A stretch of DNA of 64,000 nt from Shouchella rhizosphaerae. Its GTDB lineage: Bacteria > Bacillota > Bacilli > Bacillales > Bacillaceae_D. Location of the stretch: NCBI RefSeq assembly GCF_900142675.1, contig NZ_FRBS01000002.1:186001-250000 (forward strand), given 5' to 3'. Shown here piece after piece: positions 9,154 to 18,357 of this stretch (positions are counted from its first letter, which is position 1; each line of letters begins with the position of its first letter). Below the pieces are notes generated by a model, which saw only the letters and a program-made list of their open reading frames with translations, searched no databases and was not told the DNA's origin. The translations under genes and the position numbers were made by a program.

Positions 9154-10356
9154 ATGAAAGCCTACGAGCAAACCGTTACGGTTAGTGATAAAGTAGCTGT
9201 TCGATTAAAAAAGGGACACCCCCTTTTCCATAAAGATGATTTTCACTTGCCTGCTGACGTCCGCGAGGGGACGATTCTTCGCGTTACAGATAGTGGCGGC
9301 CGTTTTTTGGCCCGTGGCTATTACGGAAAACAGAATGTCGGCCAAGGCTGGGTGCTTTCCACTAACAAAGGTGAGTCCATTGACGCCCGCTTTTTTAAGG
9401 GGAAAATTGAAACAGCTTTAAACAAACGGGCTGGGCTTTTTGTCAATGAAGAGACAACCGCATTCCGTGTTTTAAATGGGGAAGGAGACGGAGTCGGCGG
9501 ACTTACAATTGACTATTATGAAGGGTTTTTTTTGGTAACGTGGTACAGCAAAGGCATGTATTCATTTCGCAGCCAAGTTCTTGAGGCGCTTACTGCGTGT
9601 ACGGCCTACAAAGGCATCTATGAGAAGAAACGTTTTGCTAGTGAAGGCCAATATGTCGAAGATGACGATTTCGTTTGTGGAGAGCGCGGTCAGTTCCCAT
9701 TGCTTGTTAAAGAAAATGGCATGTATTTCGCTGTTTATTTAAATGACGGACCGATGACGGGTATTTTTCTCGATCAACGCCACGTAAGAAAACAGATTCG
9801 TGACCAATACGCGCCTGGAGCGCGAATGTTAAACCTTTTTTCCTATACGGGTGCTTTTTCTGTTGCCGCTGCGCTTGGCGGGGCAGCTAACACAACAAGC
9901 GTTGATCTTGCCAACAGGAGCCGTTCGAAAACAGAAGAACAATTTTTAATTAATGGCATTGCTGTTGAAGACCAGCACATTGTTGTTATGGACGCATTTC
10001 GCTATCTATCCTATGCTGAAAAAAATCGGCTTGAGTTTGATCTGGTAGTCCTTGATCCGCCTAGCTTTGCCCGTTCGAAAAAACGGACATTCAGCGCGGC
10101 AAAAGACTACACGCTTTTGTTGGAGAAGGCGCTATCGGTAACAGCGCCAAACGGTATTATTGTGGCCTCGACCAATGCCGCCAACGTTGAACGGAGGCGT
10201 TTTAAACAATTTGTAGACCAGGCATGCACAGCCAAAAACTGCAGCTATGAACTGCTTGAAGAACATCGGCTTCCAGAGGATTTTGCCACTTCGCCGGCCT
10301 ATCCTCAAGGACAATACTTAAAAGTGCTCATCATCAGAATAACGGGCAAGGAGTGA
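9154..10356 (+). CDS. Class I SAM-dependent rRNA methyltransferase (RlmI/YwbD-like)
   Basis: A 400-residue protein with an N-terminal PUA RNA-binding domain (about 1-80), a middle EEHUD-like domain and a C-terminal Rossmann methyltransferase. SAM motif I is LNLFSYTGAFSVAAALGG and motif IV is LDPPSFARSKK. This matches the RlmI/YwbD family of 23S rRNA m5C methyltransferases. The ATG follows AAGAGGTGAGCAA. It ends 4 nt before topB, so the two are co-transcribed. The exact target base is inferred from the family only. Confidence 0.85.
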   Translation: MKAYEQTVTVSDKVAVRLKKGHPLFHKDDFHLPADVREGTILRVTDSGGRFLARGYYGKQNVGQGWVLSTNKGESIDARFFKGKIETALNKRAGLFVNEETTAFRVLNGEGDGVGGLTIDYYEGFFLVTWYSKGMYSFRSQVLEALTACTAYKGIYEKKRFASEGQYVEDDDFVCGERGQFPLLVKENGMYFAVYLNDGPMTGIFLDQRHVRKQIRDQYAPGARMLNLFSYTGAFSVAAALGGAANTTSVDLANRSRSKTEEQFLINGIAVEDQHIVVMDAFRYLSYAEKNRLEFDLVVLDPPSFARSKKRTFSAAKDYTLLLEKALSVTAPNGIIVASTNAANVERRRFKQFVDQACTAKNCSYELLEEHRLPEDFATSPAYPQGQYLKVLIIRITGKE

Positions 10357-10360
10357 TTGA

Positions 10361-12550
10361 ATGAAGAAAAAAGCAGTATTAGCCGAAAAGCCGTCTGTAG
10401 CCCGGGACATTGCCAGGGTTCTTGGATGCAATCAAAAAGGAAACGGTTATTTGGAAGGAAACGGCTATATTATCACATGGGCGCTTGGCCATTTAGTAAC
10501 ACACGCAGATCCTGAGCATTACGGCAAGCAGTATAAAACTTGGAAACTAGAAGAACTGCCGATGTTGCCAAAACGCCTTGAGCTTGTCGTGATCAAACAA
10601 ACAGCGAAACAGTTCCATGCTGTTAAGCACGTATTAAACCGCCAAGATGTAGGAGAAGTTGTAATAGCAACTGATGCTGGACGCGAAGGGGAGCTCGTCG
10701 CCCGCTGGATTTTGGAGAAAGCCCATGTCAAAAAACCTGTAAAACGATTATGGATTTCGTCCGTTACGGATAAAGCCATTAAAGATGGATTTAAACAACT
10801 GAAAGACGGCAAACGCTACGAAACGTTATATGCCGCAGCAGCAGCAAGAGCCGAGGCAGATTGGTACGTCGGAATTAACGGAACAAGAGCATTGACGACG
10901 AAGCATAACGCCCAGCTGTCCTGCGGCCGTGTGCAGACGCCTACACTTGCCATTCTTGCCGACCGGGAGGAAGCAATCCGCAAGTTTGTGCCAAAACCGT
11001 ACCACACCATTTCGGTCGAAACGAAAGACGGTGTTACATTCCGTTGGGCGGACAGGCGCTCAAAAGAGGAACGGATTTTTGACGACAAGCGGGCAAAAAC
11101 GCTGCAAGAAAAGCTGCAGCAGTCTGCCATTGTCATTGATTCTGTCAACGCAAAAACGAAGCGGACGCCTCCACCGCCTCTTTACGACTTAACGGAATTG
11201 CAGCGCGAGGCAAACAAGCGCTTTGGCTATTCGGCTAAAGAAACGCTTGCTGCTTTGCAACGTTTGTATGAACAACATAAAGCGGTTACGTATCCGCGCA
11301 CAGATTCACGCTATCTTTCTTCTGATCTTGTCGAAACGTTGAAAGAACGTCTCCACGCTGTTGATGTCCAGCCTTTCCGCAAAATGGTAGCTAACGCCAA
11401 AAAACAAGGGCTTGCCAATGCAAAACGGCAAATGGTCAACGATGCAAAAGTGTCAGACCACCATGCGCTCATTCCAACGGAACAACCTCAGAGCGCAAGC
11501 GCCATGAGCGACAAGGAAGCAAAGCTGTATCACTTGATTGTGCGCCGTTTTCTGGCAAACTTTTTCCCGCCAAGTGAGTCAGAGTTAACGTCAGTAGAAG
11601 CGACGGCAAACGGAGAGCTGCTTCGGGCCAAAGGCGAACGCCTTGTGTCTGCTGGCTGGCGTGGGCAGGAAACAGGTGAAGAAGACGAAGCGTTGGCCCG
11701 TTTGTTGCCAGCTATGAGCAAAGGCGATAAAAAGGCTGTTAAATGGGTAGGCATGACACAAGGCAAAACTAGCCCACCGCCACGTTTTAATGAGGGTACG
11801 TTATTAGCGGCAATGGAAAAACCTGCCCAGCATATGGAAGCGAAAGACGAGACAATTAAAAAGACGCTTGCACAAGCTGGGGGAATTGGGACAGTAGCGA
11901 CGCGGGCCGATATTATTGAAAAGCTTTTCTCTAGCTTCTACATTGAAAAGAAAGGCAAAGATTTATATATCACTTCAAAAGGCAAACAGCTGCTTGAGCT
12001 TGTTCCGGCTGAATTGAAATCGCCAGCACTTACGGCAGAATGGGAGCAACGGCTCGAAAAGATCGTCCAAGGCAAAGAACAAAAACAAATGTTTATTGCA
12101 GAAATGAAAGAATACGCCAAAGCCGTTGTCGCCCAAGTAAAAGCCGACACCGCCACTTTCCGCCACGACAACAAAACAGGTGAAAAATGCCCTGAATGCG
12201 GCAAATTTCTCCTTGAAGTAAACGGCAAAAAAGGAAAAATGCGCGTATGCCAAGACCGGGAATGCGGTTATCGGAAAAACATTGCAATGACCACAAATGC
12301 ACGCTGTCCAAAATGCAAAAAGAAACTAGAACTTCGCGGTGAAGGCGAAGGCCAAGTGTTTGCGTGTGTTTGCGGCCATCGCGAGAAAAAGGCGCAATTT
12401 GAACAACGACGTAAACAAAACAAACATAAAAACGTATCAAAACGAGAAGTGCAGAGCTATATGAAGAAGCAAAACAAGCAAGACCAGTTTGCGAATTCAG
12501 CGCTTGCCGACCAGCTTGCTAAGCTAGGCCTTAAAGGCGACGACTCGTGA
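10361..12550 (+). CDS. topB: DNA topoisomerase III
   Basis: A 729-residue type IA topoisomerase. It begins with a TOPRIM domain (VLAEKPSVARDIARVLG; DAGREGELVARWI) and has its catalytic Tyr at about 311 in AVTYPRTDSRYLS. The C-terminal region carries two Cys-rich zinc-binding repeats (CPECGKFLLEVNG and CPKCKKKLELRG). B. subtilis TopB is a similar length. It relaxes and decatenates DNA during replication and recombination. A charged tail follows the second zinc motif. Confidence 0.93.
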   Translation: MKKKAVLAEKPSVARDIARVLGCNQKGNGYLEGNGYIITWALGHLVTHADPEHYGKQYKTWKLEELPMLPKRLELVVIKQTAKQFHAVKHVLNRQDVGEVVIATDAGREGELVARWILEKAHVKKPVKRLWISSVTDKAIKDGFKQLKDGKRYETLYAAAAARAEADWYVGINGTRALTTKHNAQLSCGRVQTPTLAILADREEAIRKFVPKPYHTISVETKDGVTFRWADRRSKEERIFDDKRAKTLQEKLQQSAIVIDSVNAKTKRTPPPPLYDLTELQREANKRFGYSAKETLAALQRLYEQHKAVTYPRTDSRYLSSDLVETLKERLHAVDVQPFRKMVANAKKQGLANAKRQMVNDAKVSDHHALIPTEQPQSASAMSDKEAKLYHLIVRRFLANFFPPSESELTSVEATANGELLRAKGERLVSAGWRGQETGEEDEALARLLPAMSKGDKKAVKWVGMTQGKTSPPPRFNEGTLLAAMEKPAQHMEAKDETIKKTLAQAGGIGTVATRADIIEKLFSSFYIEKKGKDLYITSKGKQLLELVPAELKSPALTAEWEQRLEKIVQGKEQKQMFIAEMKEYAKAVVAQVKADTATFRHDNKTGEKCPECGKFLLEVNGKKGKMRVCQDRECGYRKNIAMTTNARCPKCKKKLELRGEGEGQVFACVCGHREKKAQFEQRRKQNKHKNVSKREVQSYMKKQNKQDQFANSALADQLAKLGLKGDDS

Positions 12551-12564
12551 TTTGATAGGGCAAT

Positions 12565-12603
12565 AAACCCGCATGCAGCCGAGAAAAGCATGTGGGTTTT
12601 GTT
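12565..12603 (+). terminator. Terminator after topB
   Basis: AAACCCGCATGC pairs with GCATGTGGGTTT, followed by TGTTG; 15 nt after the topB stop. Confidence 0.75.
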
Positions 12604-12656
12604 GTACTTCTATTTTTACATAGTTGAACCACTGCCTCGCCTCTCTTTAGCCAATC

Positions 12657-12709
12657 TTTACGAATGTTAACGGTTTATTTGCGGTTGCTTTACATCGGCC
12701 CTTTATACT
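12657..12709 (+). promoter_or_regulatory. Pho box and -10 of the alkaline phosphatase gene
   Basis: Four TTWACA-like hexamers (TTTACG, TTAACG, TTTGCG, TTTACA at 12657, 12667, 12678, 12689) have spacers of 4, 5 and 5 bp, the periodicity of PhoP direct repeats. TATACT follows at 12704-12709 and there is no -35 in place. This is the layout of PhoP-activated promoters in Bacillus, where PhoP dimers occupy about -60 to -20. Confidence 0.75.
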
Positions 12710-12751
12710 TACAAATGGAGATCATTTTTACCCTAATGGGAGGCGAAAAGC

Positions 12752-14092
12752 ATGAAACGTTCAAAGAAATTGGCAGTGGCAGGGCTGGTTGGGATCGTGT
12801 GTCTTGGAGCGACCTACACGGCGGCATTTGCATCAGACAGTGGGGAAGTAGGAGAAGAAGGCAATCAGCCTAGCAGTGGACAAGCCAAAAATGTCATCTT
12901 TTTAATTCCTGATGGCTTTTCGCAAGGCTATACAAACAATTACCGTTTATACAAGGAAGATGGCGAGCCTATTTGGGACGAACGCAACATGCTGCGCGCC
13001 TTCGTGCAAACGCACTCGGCAAATGCAGAAGTGACCGATTCCGCTGCAGCAGGCACAGCTTTAGCAACCGGGGAAAAAACGAATAATGGCATGATCGGCG
13101 TAACTCCTGCTGGACAAACATTGCCGACAATTCTCGACTCAGCGAAAGAAAACGGCAAGCGCACAGGACTTGTGGCTACATCAACGATTACACACGCGAC
13201 GCCTGCCGCTTTTGCTGTTAGCGTAGAGTCACGGAACAGTTATACAGAAATCGCCTCACAAATGGTCGCAAACGATCATATCGATTTAATGCTTGGTGGT
13301 GGCCGGACAGAGTTTGTGCCTGAAGACCAAGGCGGTATTCGCGAAGATGGCGTCGATTTAATAAGCGAAGCAGAAGAAAAAGGGTTTGCATTTGTAGAGA
13401 CAGCGCGGCAATTAGCGAACTGGAATGGTGAAGAAGACCGCTTGCTTGGCTTGTTTGCTGAAGAAGCACTGTCGCCGGCAGCTAATAAACGGACGGACGA
13501 GCCTAGTTTAGGGGAGATGACTGAAAAAGCAATTGAATTCTTGTCAAAAGAGGACAATGGGTTTTTCTTAATGGTAGAAGGCAGCCAAATTGACTGGGCT
13601 GGACACGCCAATGACGCCTATTACGCCATGACAGATACGGCCGCTTTTGAAGAAGCAGTCGAAGCAGCGGTCGATTTTGCCGATGAGAATGGCGAGACGC
13701 TTGTCGTCATGGTCGGCGATCATGATACAGGGGGGATGGCCGTTCACGCATCAGAAGAAGGGGATCCGTCTAAGCTTCATGGTGTCTCTGCTCTAGGGAG
13801 CGACATGGCTGCAGAAGTCGAACGGAATTATAGCAACTTAAAAGAAGTGCTTGAAACGTACACCAATTTTGAATGGACAGAAGAAGAATTGGATCAACTG
13901 AAAGAAAGCGACTCACTGGAATTAGCGATCAATACGGCCATCAGCGAAAAAGCAGGCGTAGCCTGGTCATCGTTAGATCATACAGGCATTGACGTGCCAC
14001 TGTACGCTTACGGCGCCGGGGCAGAACGGTTTACCGGCACGATCGACAACACTGAAGTCCCGAAAATCATGAAAGCAGCGCTGGGGATTTAA
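12752..14092 (+). CDS. Secreted alkaline phosphatase (PhoA superfamily)
   Basis: A 446-residue precursor with a Sec signal peptide of about 28 residues (KRSKK then a hydrophobic core ending TAAFA). Metal and catalytic motifs are IPDGFSQG, TDSAAAGTA with the nucleophile Ser97, EGSQIDWAGHAND and VGDHDTGGM. GGGAGGCG precedes the ATG. It releases phosphate from organic monoesters outside the cell. It resembles B. subtilis PhoA/PhoB, but I cannot say which is the orthologue. The Pho box upstream implies induction by phosphate starvation. It stands alone. Confidence 0.9.
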   Translation: MKRSKKLAVAGLVGIVCLGATYTAAFASDSGEVGEEGNQPSSGQAKNVIFLIPDGFSQGYTNNYRLYKEDGEPIWDERNMLRAFVQTHSANAEVTDSAAAGTALATGEKTNNGMIGVTPAGQTLPTILDSAKENGKRTGLVATSTITHATPAAFAVSVESRNSYTEIASQMVANDHIDLMLGGGRTEFVPEDQGGIREDGVDLISEAEEKGFAFVETARQLANWNGEEDRLLGLFAEEALSPAANKRTDEPSLGEMTEKAIEFLSKEDNGFFLMVEGSQIDWAGHANDAYYAMTDTAAFEEAVEAAVDFADENGETLVVMVGDHDTGGMAVHASEEGDPSKLHGVSALGSDMAAEVERNYSNLKEVLETYTNFEWTEEELDQLKESDSLELAINTAISEKAGVAWSSLDHTGIDVPLYAYGAGAERFTGTIDNTEVPKIMKAALGI

Positions 14093-14477
14093 ACCAGTTG
14101 ATTTTCAAGCCGGGAAAGAACGTCCTATAGTATAGAAAAAGGATTTAAGGAAGAAGGGGCCTTGTAGCTGCTTCTTCCTACAATGATTGTCTCTTCGTTG
14201 TTCATAAAAAAACCTAAAATGTTCTGGGGTTTATTTCTATCTCATGTTTATACATCGTGTTAAAAATAGATATAACTATCTTTCTCTGATCAAAATTCCC
14301 TCTCAAGTTTCGCCTCCTCGCTGGATCCATTTTCTCTTTCCTAAGTACACCGGTTCGTATAAATCGGGAGTACTGCCACTCTTACTGTAACGGATCCTTA
14401 TGGCTTAGTTAAATAAGAGATTGTATAAAGGTACATCGTTCTTCTATAATCAGTAGAATGTATTGGAGGGATGATGG
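14093..14477 (+). promoter_or_regulatory. Gene-free stretch containing the DUF4937 gene promoter
   Basis: AT-rich, no coding signal. TTGTAT (14421-14426) and TATAAT (14445-14450) with 18-bp spacing form a credible sigma-A promoter for the next gene. A weak inverted repeat AAACC/GGGTTT near 14212-14233 may terminate the phosphatase transcript. Nothing else was seen. Confidence 0.6.
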
Positions 14478-15104
14478 GTGTTTATTAAACACATTACATG
14501 TAAAGTGAAAAAAGAAAAGAAAGACGTTTTTTCTAATGGTCAAGCTAAATGGGGTTATCTAAAAGGATTGGAAGGCTTTGTAGGTCAAATTGGAGGGTGG
14601 AGTGATAAACAAGAAAATACTGTCTATATCTTTTCTTTATGGCAAGACAAGAAAGATTATCTACACTTTATGAAGAACGAACATGACAAGGTTGCGTTCC
14701 TTACTGGCCAGGAAGGAAGTATTTCTTCTATACATATAGAATTATTTGAGGAGAAATTTGGTATATGTGAAGGCAATATCAATGATTTTATTAATGGAAA
14801 TTATATTCGTTTTGCCAACTGTGATGTTAGGGAAAATAGAATGGCTCACTTTGAAGAGATGCAAATAAAAGTTTGGAATAAAAACATGGCTCAAGAAGAA
14901 GGAATGCTAGGTGGTTATTTTGCTAAAAATACATTAAGTAAAAGATACCTCGTGTTAACAGGGTGGATTGATAAAAAGGCCCATACGAAGTATTTACAAA
15001 ACACGTTTAATAGATTGATAAACGAAAGTGACGTAAATGCTGATGTATCGACTATGTATGGCGATCAATTTTTAGTAGAAAAATCTTGGCTGTTTATGAA
15101 ATAG
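14478..15104 (+). CDS. DUF4937 domain protein (YdbC-like)
   Basis: A 208-residue protein starting at GTG 14478 with GGAGGG 7 nt upstream. The first 90 residues match DUF4937 (IKHITCKVKKEKKDVFS; GFVGQIGGW), a ferredoxin-like alpha/beta fold related to antibiotic biosynthesis monooxygenases. The second half repeats the fold in diverged form (GYFAKNTL followed by WIDKKAHTKYL), so the protein looks like a fused two-repeat dimer. The coding sequence is clearly AT-richer than its neighbours, suggesting transfer. Function is unknown. Confidence 0.75.
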   Translation: MFIKHITCKVKKEKKDVFSNGQAKWGYLKGLEGFVGQIGGWSDKQENTVYIFSLWQDKKDYLHFMKNEHDKVAFLTGQEGSISSIHIELFEEKFGICEGNINDFINGNYIRFANCDVRENRMAHFEEMQIKVWNKNMAQEEGMLGGYFAKNTLSKRYLVLTGWIDKKAHTKYLQNTFNRLINESDVNADVSTMYGDQFLVEKSWLFMK

Positions 15105-15264
15105 TTAAATATTCATATAGCAGCACCGCTGCAGCCAGTGTCTTGTTGCGATTGCTTTACGCCAGCCAAGGACCGATAAATACACTCTCAGAGGGACACA
15201 AGGCTTCTTTTCGAGTATACTGGAAGTAAATTTGAGTTGAAAGACAGATACTGGAGGTTAAAAC

Positions 15265-16008
15265 GTGTCCATCGAATCAGAACACGATCTCATCGCTTTA
15301 CAGAAGATTGGCCGTATCGTGGCAATGGCCCGTGAAGAGATGCTATCCTCTGTCCAGGCTGGAATTACAACGGCAGAGCTTGACGGCATCGGCAAAAGGG
15401 TGTTGGATGAGCATGGAGCTGTCTCCGCGCCTTATATTACCTACGGTTTTCCGGGAACAACGTGTATCTCTGTAAATGAGGTAGCTGCCCATGGCATCCC
15501 AGGCCCTCGGGTGCTGAAGGAAGGGGACGTCGTTAATATTGATGTGTCGGCGGAGCTGGGCGGGTATTATGCTGACACCGGGGCAACGACAGTGGTAGGA
15601 TCTCGCTCGCCGCACAAGGAAAAGCTATGTCAGAGCTCGCTTCGTGCGCTGCACCAAGGGCTTAAGAAGGCTAAGGCGGGTGCGAGGATCAGCGGCATCG
15701 GACGGGCGATTCACAACGAAGCCCGCAAAGGTGGCTTCACCGTGATCCGTAATTTGGCCGGGCACGGCATTGGCCGCAAGTTGCATGAGATGCCAGACAG
15801 CATTTTGAATTATTATGATCCACGAGACAGCAGGTTGCTCACGAACGGGCTCGTGCTCGCAGTGGAAACTTTTGTATCGGATGGGGCGGAATTTGTAGAC
15901 GAGGGCGCTGACGGTTGGGGGCTGCTGCTGCCAGAGCATCATTATGCTGCACAGTTTGAGCACACGATTGTCATTACCAAAGATAAGCCGCTTATTTTAA
16001 CAGCGTAA
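15265..16008 (+). CDS. map: Type I methionine aminopeptidase
   Basis: A 247-residue M24A peptidase that removes the initiator Met. Metal ligands are seen in NIDVSAELGGYYADTG, in AGHGIGRKLHEMP, and in the two Glu of AVETFVSDG and FEHTIVIT. GTG 15265 follows GGAGGT. It is a stand-alone gene, not the copy in the ribosomal protein cluster, so it corresponds to the second Bacillus enzyme (YflG-like), which is usually non-essential. Confidence 0.88.
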   Translation: MSIESEHDLIALQKIGRIVAMAREEMLSSVQAGITTAELDGIGKRVLDEHGAVSAPYITYGFPGTTCISVNEVAAHGIPGPRVLKEGDVVNIDVSAELGGYYADTGATTVVGSRSPHKEKLCQSSLRALHQGLKKAKAGARISGIGRAIHNEARKGGFTVIRNLAGHGIGRKLHEMPDSILNYYDPRDSRLLTNGLVLAVETFVSDGAEFVDEGADGWGLLLPEHHYAAQFEHTIVITKDKPLILTA

Positions 16009-16035
16009 CGTTATTTTCGAGCTTAATCATTTGGA

Positions 16036-16072
16036 AAAACGGTTGTCCTTAAGAAAGGGCGGCTGTTTTTTT
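16036..16072 (+). terminator. Terminator after map
   Basis: AACGGTTGTCC pairs with GGGCGGCTGTT, followed by TTTTT. Confidence 0.8.
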
Positions 16073-16102
16073 ACGAAAAGGCCAATAAATTCTCATCACT
16101 AA

Positions 16103-16136
16103 AAAGCTTGCCGGGCATCTCGCGTCGGCAAGCTTT
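16103..16136 (-). terminator. Hairpin downstream of floT
   Basis: A perfect AAAGCTTGCCG/CGGCAAGCTTT stem. Read on the minus strand it is followed by TTAGTGATG, so the U-run is weak. It probably ends or protects the yuaF-floT mRNA. Confidence 0.55.
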
Positions 16137-16195
16137 CGTGGTTGCTTTTTATGGTGCGTAAATCCCTAAAGCATTTAAACCAATGGAAGGAGTGT

Positions 16196-17653
16196 TTATT
16201 TCTTCGATAAATTTTCAACTAGCTCTTTTACGTCAATTCCGCTAGACGCTTTTAAGGACTCTTGCAAGCCAGCCATTAAGTCGGTCGCGTAGCCAGTTAC
16301 TTTGTTAGCGCCGCTCCCTTGGCCGCCTGCGCCGGTATCGACAACGGTAATCTTATCGATGTTCGCGAGCGGTGCTGCTACTTCGCGAGCATAATCAGGG
16401 AGCATTTCGATTAACATGCTAAGTTTAGCGGCTTCTCCGTATTTTTCAAACGCTTCGGCAATTTTTTCTTTTGCTTCCGCTTCTGCCAGCCCTTTAAGAC
16501 GAATGACTTCAGCTTCAGCTTCCCCACGTGCTCGTTCGGCTTCCGCTTCTGCCAGCCCGTCAACACGGACCCGCTCCGCTTCCGCTTTCGCCATTGCTTC
16601 AACACGGTATTTGTCTGCATCTGCTTCGGCAAGTTGTTTGCTTTTTTGCGCGGCAGCCGCTTGCTCGACGGAATAACGGTCGGCGTCTGCTTTTTTCTTG
16701 ACTTCAGCGTCATACTGCCGTTCGCGGCGGGCAATTTCTCTTTCTTCAAGCTCGATTTGCTTTTGCCGCTCAATGATTTGAATTTGCATTTGCTGTTCCG
16801 TTACTTCCTGCTTTGAACGGGCTTCTTGCAAATGGTAGGCTTGGTCCGCTTGCGCTTTTGCCTGTTCTTGCTCGCTGCGGTACGCAGCTACTTTCAATTG
16901 GTTGTTCTTTTCCGCCTCAGCAATTTCAGTGGCACGTTCAATCTCGGAACGCTGCGCCTCCATATTGGCATTTGCCTGGCGAATGCGTGTTTCTTTATCG
17001 GCTTCAGCCGTGGCGATGTCTGCATCACGCTTCACTTGGGCGATGCGCGGTTTCCCGAGTGATTCTAAGTAGCCGTTGGTATCACGTAAATCTTTGATTG
17101 TAAATGATACAATGACAAGTCCCATTTTGGCCAGGTCTTGAGAAGCAACTTTTTGCACTTCTTGTGAAAACCGTTCGCGGTTTTTATAAATTTCTTCGAC
17201 AGTCATCGAACCTAGAATGGAGCGAAGATGCCCTTCTAGTACTTCTTTTGCTTCTTGTTCCCGGTCATCCCGAGTTTTGCCGAGGAACTGTTCTGCCGCA
17301 GTCGCAATTTCGCCAATGGAGCCGCCAATTTTAATGATGGCGGTACCGTCGGCAATGACAGGCACGCCTTGTTCGGTATAAACTTCTGGTGTTTGTACGT
17401 CGAGTTTGCTCGACAAGAGTGAAAGTGGTTTTGCTTGCTGGAATACAGGCATGACAAAGGTTCCGCCGCCTCTGACAATTTTAATGCGGTTCCCAGCCTC
17501 ATCCATGTTCACATTTTTGCCGCCAAGGTAGCTGCCTGTGACAATCAATGCTTCATCTGGGCCTGCTGTTCTGTAGCGAGTTACGAACACGCCGACAAGC
17601 ACAGCAAGAATAACAAGGACAATTCCAATAATAATCATGATTTCTACTGCCAT
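16196..17653 (-). CDS. floT: Flotillin
   Basis: A 485-residue membrane scaffold protein. ATG 17653 is chosen because GGAGG lies 6-7 nt upstream; an in-frame ATG at 17674 has no such site. An N-terminal hydrophobic hairpin (about 1-25) anchors it, an SPFH/PHB domain follows (VPVIADGTAIIKIGGS region), and a long Ala/Glu-rich coiled coil with EAEAER repeats covers about 210-400. This is the FloT (YuaG) architecture. FloT organises functional membrane microdomains. It is preceded by yuaF in one operon. The strong coiled-coil repeat produces spurious antisense open frames, which I ignored. Confidence 0.93.
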   Translation of the reverse strand: MAVEIMIIIGIVLVILAVLVGVFVTRYRTAGPDEALIVTGSYLGGKNVNMDEAGNRIKIVRGGGTFVMPVFQQAKPLSLLSSKLDVQTPEVYTEQGVPVIADGTAIIKIGGSIGEIATAAEQFLGKTRDDREQEAKEVLEGHLRSILGSMTVEEIYKNRERFSQEVQKVASQDLAKMGLVIVSFTIKDLRDTNGYLESLGKPRIAQVKRDADIATAEADKETRIRQANANMEAQRSEIERATEIAEAEKNNQLKVAAYRSEQEQAKAQADQAYHLQEARSKQEVTEQQMQIQIIERQKQIELEEREIARRERQYDAEVKKKADADRYSVEQAAAAQKSKQLAEADADKYRVEAMAKAEAERVRVDGLAEAEAERARGEAEAEVIRLKGLAEAEAKEKIAEAFEKYGEAAKLSMLIEMLPDYAREVAAPLANIDKITVVDTGAGGQGSGANKVTGYATDLMAGLQESLKASSGIDVKELVENLSKK

Positions 17654-17666
17654 TATATACCTCCAA

Positions 17667-18185
17667 TTAATCAAGTAATGGATCTGTCAATTCGGAGACG
17701 TAAGCGATATTGTTTTCGATTTTCATAATGACCGCCGTCGCCCCAGCGGAAATCGGTTTCCCGTCCATGCTTGTGGCCGTTTTGGCAATGGTGCCGCTGT
17801 CGAGGCGAACGACGATTTCGCCGAAGCCTTCCGCAGGGATCGAGAGAATGATTTCGCCGTATTCCCCTTCTAGATCTTCCTCGCTGTATGCCGTCGATTC
17901 CTCCGTATGCTGTAGCGGAGTTAAAATAAATAAGTTAAATAAAATGGCAAGCATAGAGGCGACGACTAGACTAATGCCTGCGCTAACCACGCTGGATAAG
18001 GGCGAAAACTTTTCCAGTAAGTACGCACTTGCACTAAAAAAACTGATGGCAGATAGCACAAATGCTGGTGAAAGCCAACTGTCAAAAATGGCAATACTAT
18101 CAAAAACATCTGAAAGCAAGACATAAATGATCGTTACACCTCCGCTTACAAGCAAAACCGTCAGATACAGCGTATCTAGCTCCAT
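17667..18185 (-). CDS. yuaF: NfeD-like membrane protein YuaF
   Basis: A 172-residue protein with three or four N-terminal membrane segments and a C-terminal soluble OB-fold NfeD domain (about 110-172, GEYGEIILSIPAEGFGEI). This length and its place 13 nt before floT match B. subtilis YuaF, the flotillin partner. The third B. subtilis operon member, the acetyltransferase yuaI, is absent here. A sigma-W-type promoter lies upstream. Confidence 0.88.
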   Translation of the reverse strand: MELDTLYLTVLLVSGGVTIIYVLLSDVFDSIAIFDSWLSPAFVLSAISFFSASAYLLEKFSPLSSVVSAGISLVVASMLAILFNLFILTPLQHTEESTAYSEEDLEGEYGEIILSIPAEGFGEIVVRLDSGTIAKTATSMDGKPISAGATAVIMKIENNIAYVSELTDPLLD

Positions 18186-18222
18186 GAGCTGCCCTCCTTT
18201 CTATTCTTTATTTATCATGATA

Positions 18223-18249
18223 TACGAAGTTCTTTTGGAAAAGGTTTCA
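18223..18249 (-). promoter_or_regulatory. Sigma-W-type promoter of yuaF-floT
   Basis: On the minus strand TGAAAC (18249-18244), 17 bp, then CGTA (18226-18223) matches the sigma-W consensus exactly in both elements. The B. subtilis yuaFGI operon is a known sigma-W target, so the regulation appears conserved. Confidence 0.8.
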
Positions 18250-18357
18250 GTTTTAAATCAGTGAACCGCTCTCTAATAAAGCATAGTTCCTATACCTTGT
18301 TCATATACTGAAATGTATGTTTTCGGATTTATTCCCATGCGGGCAGGTGAGGGAACG

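Noticed and set aside
16411-17502. Several open frames on both strands across floT
   Set aside because: They are shadows of the Ala/Glu-rich coiled-coil repeat. None has a ribosome binding site or a recognisable product.
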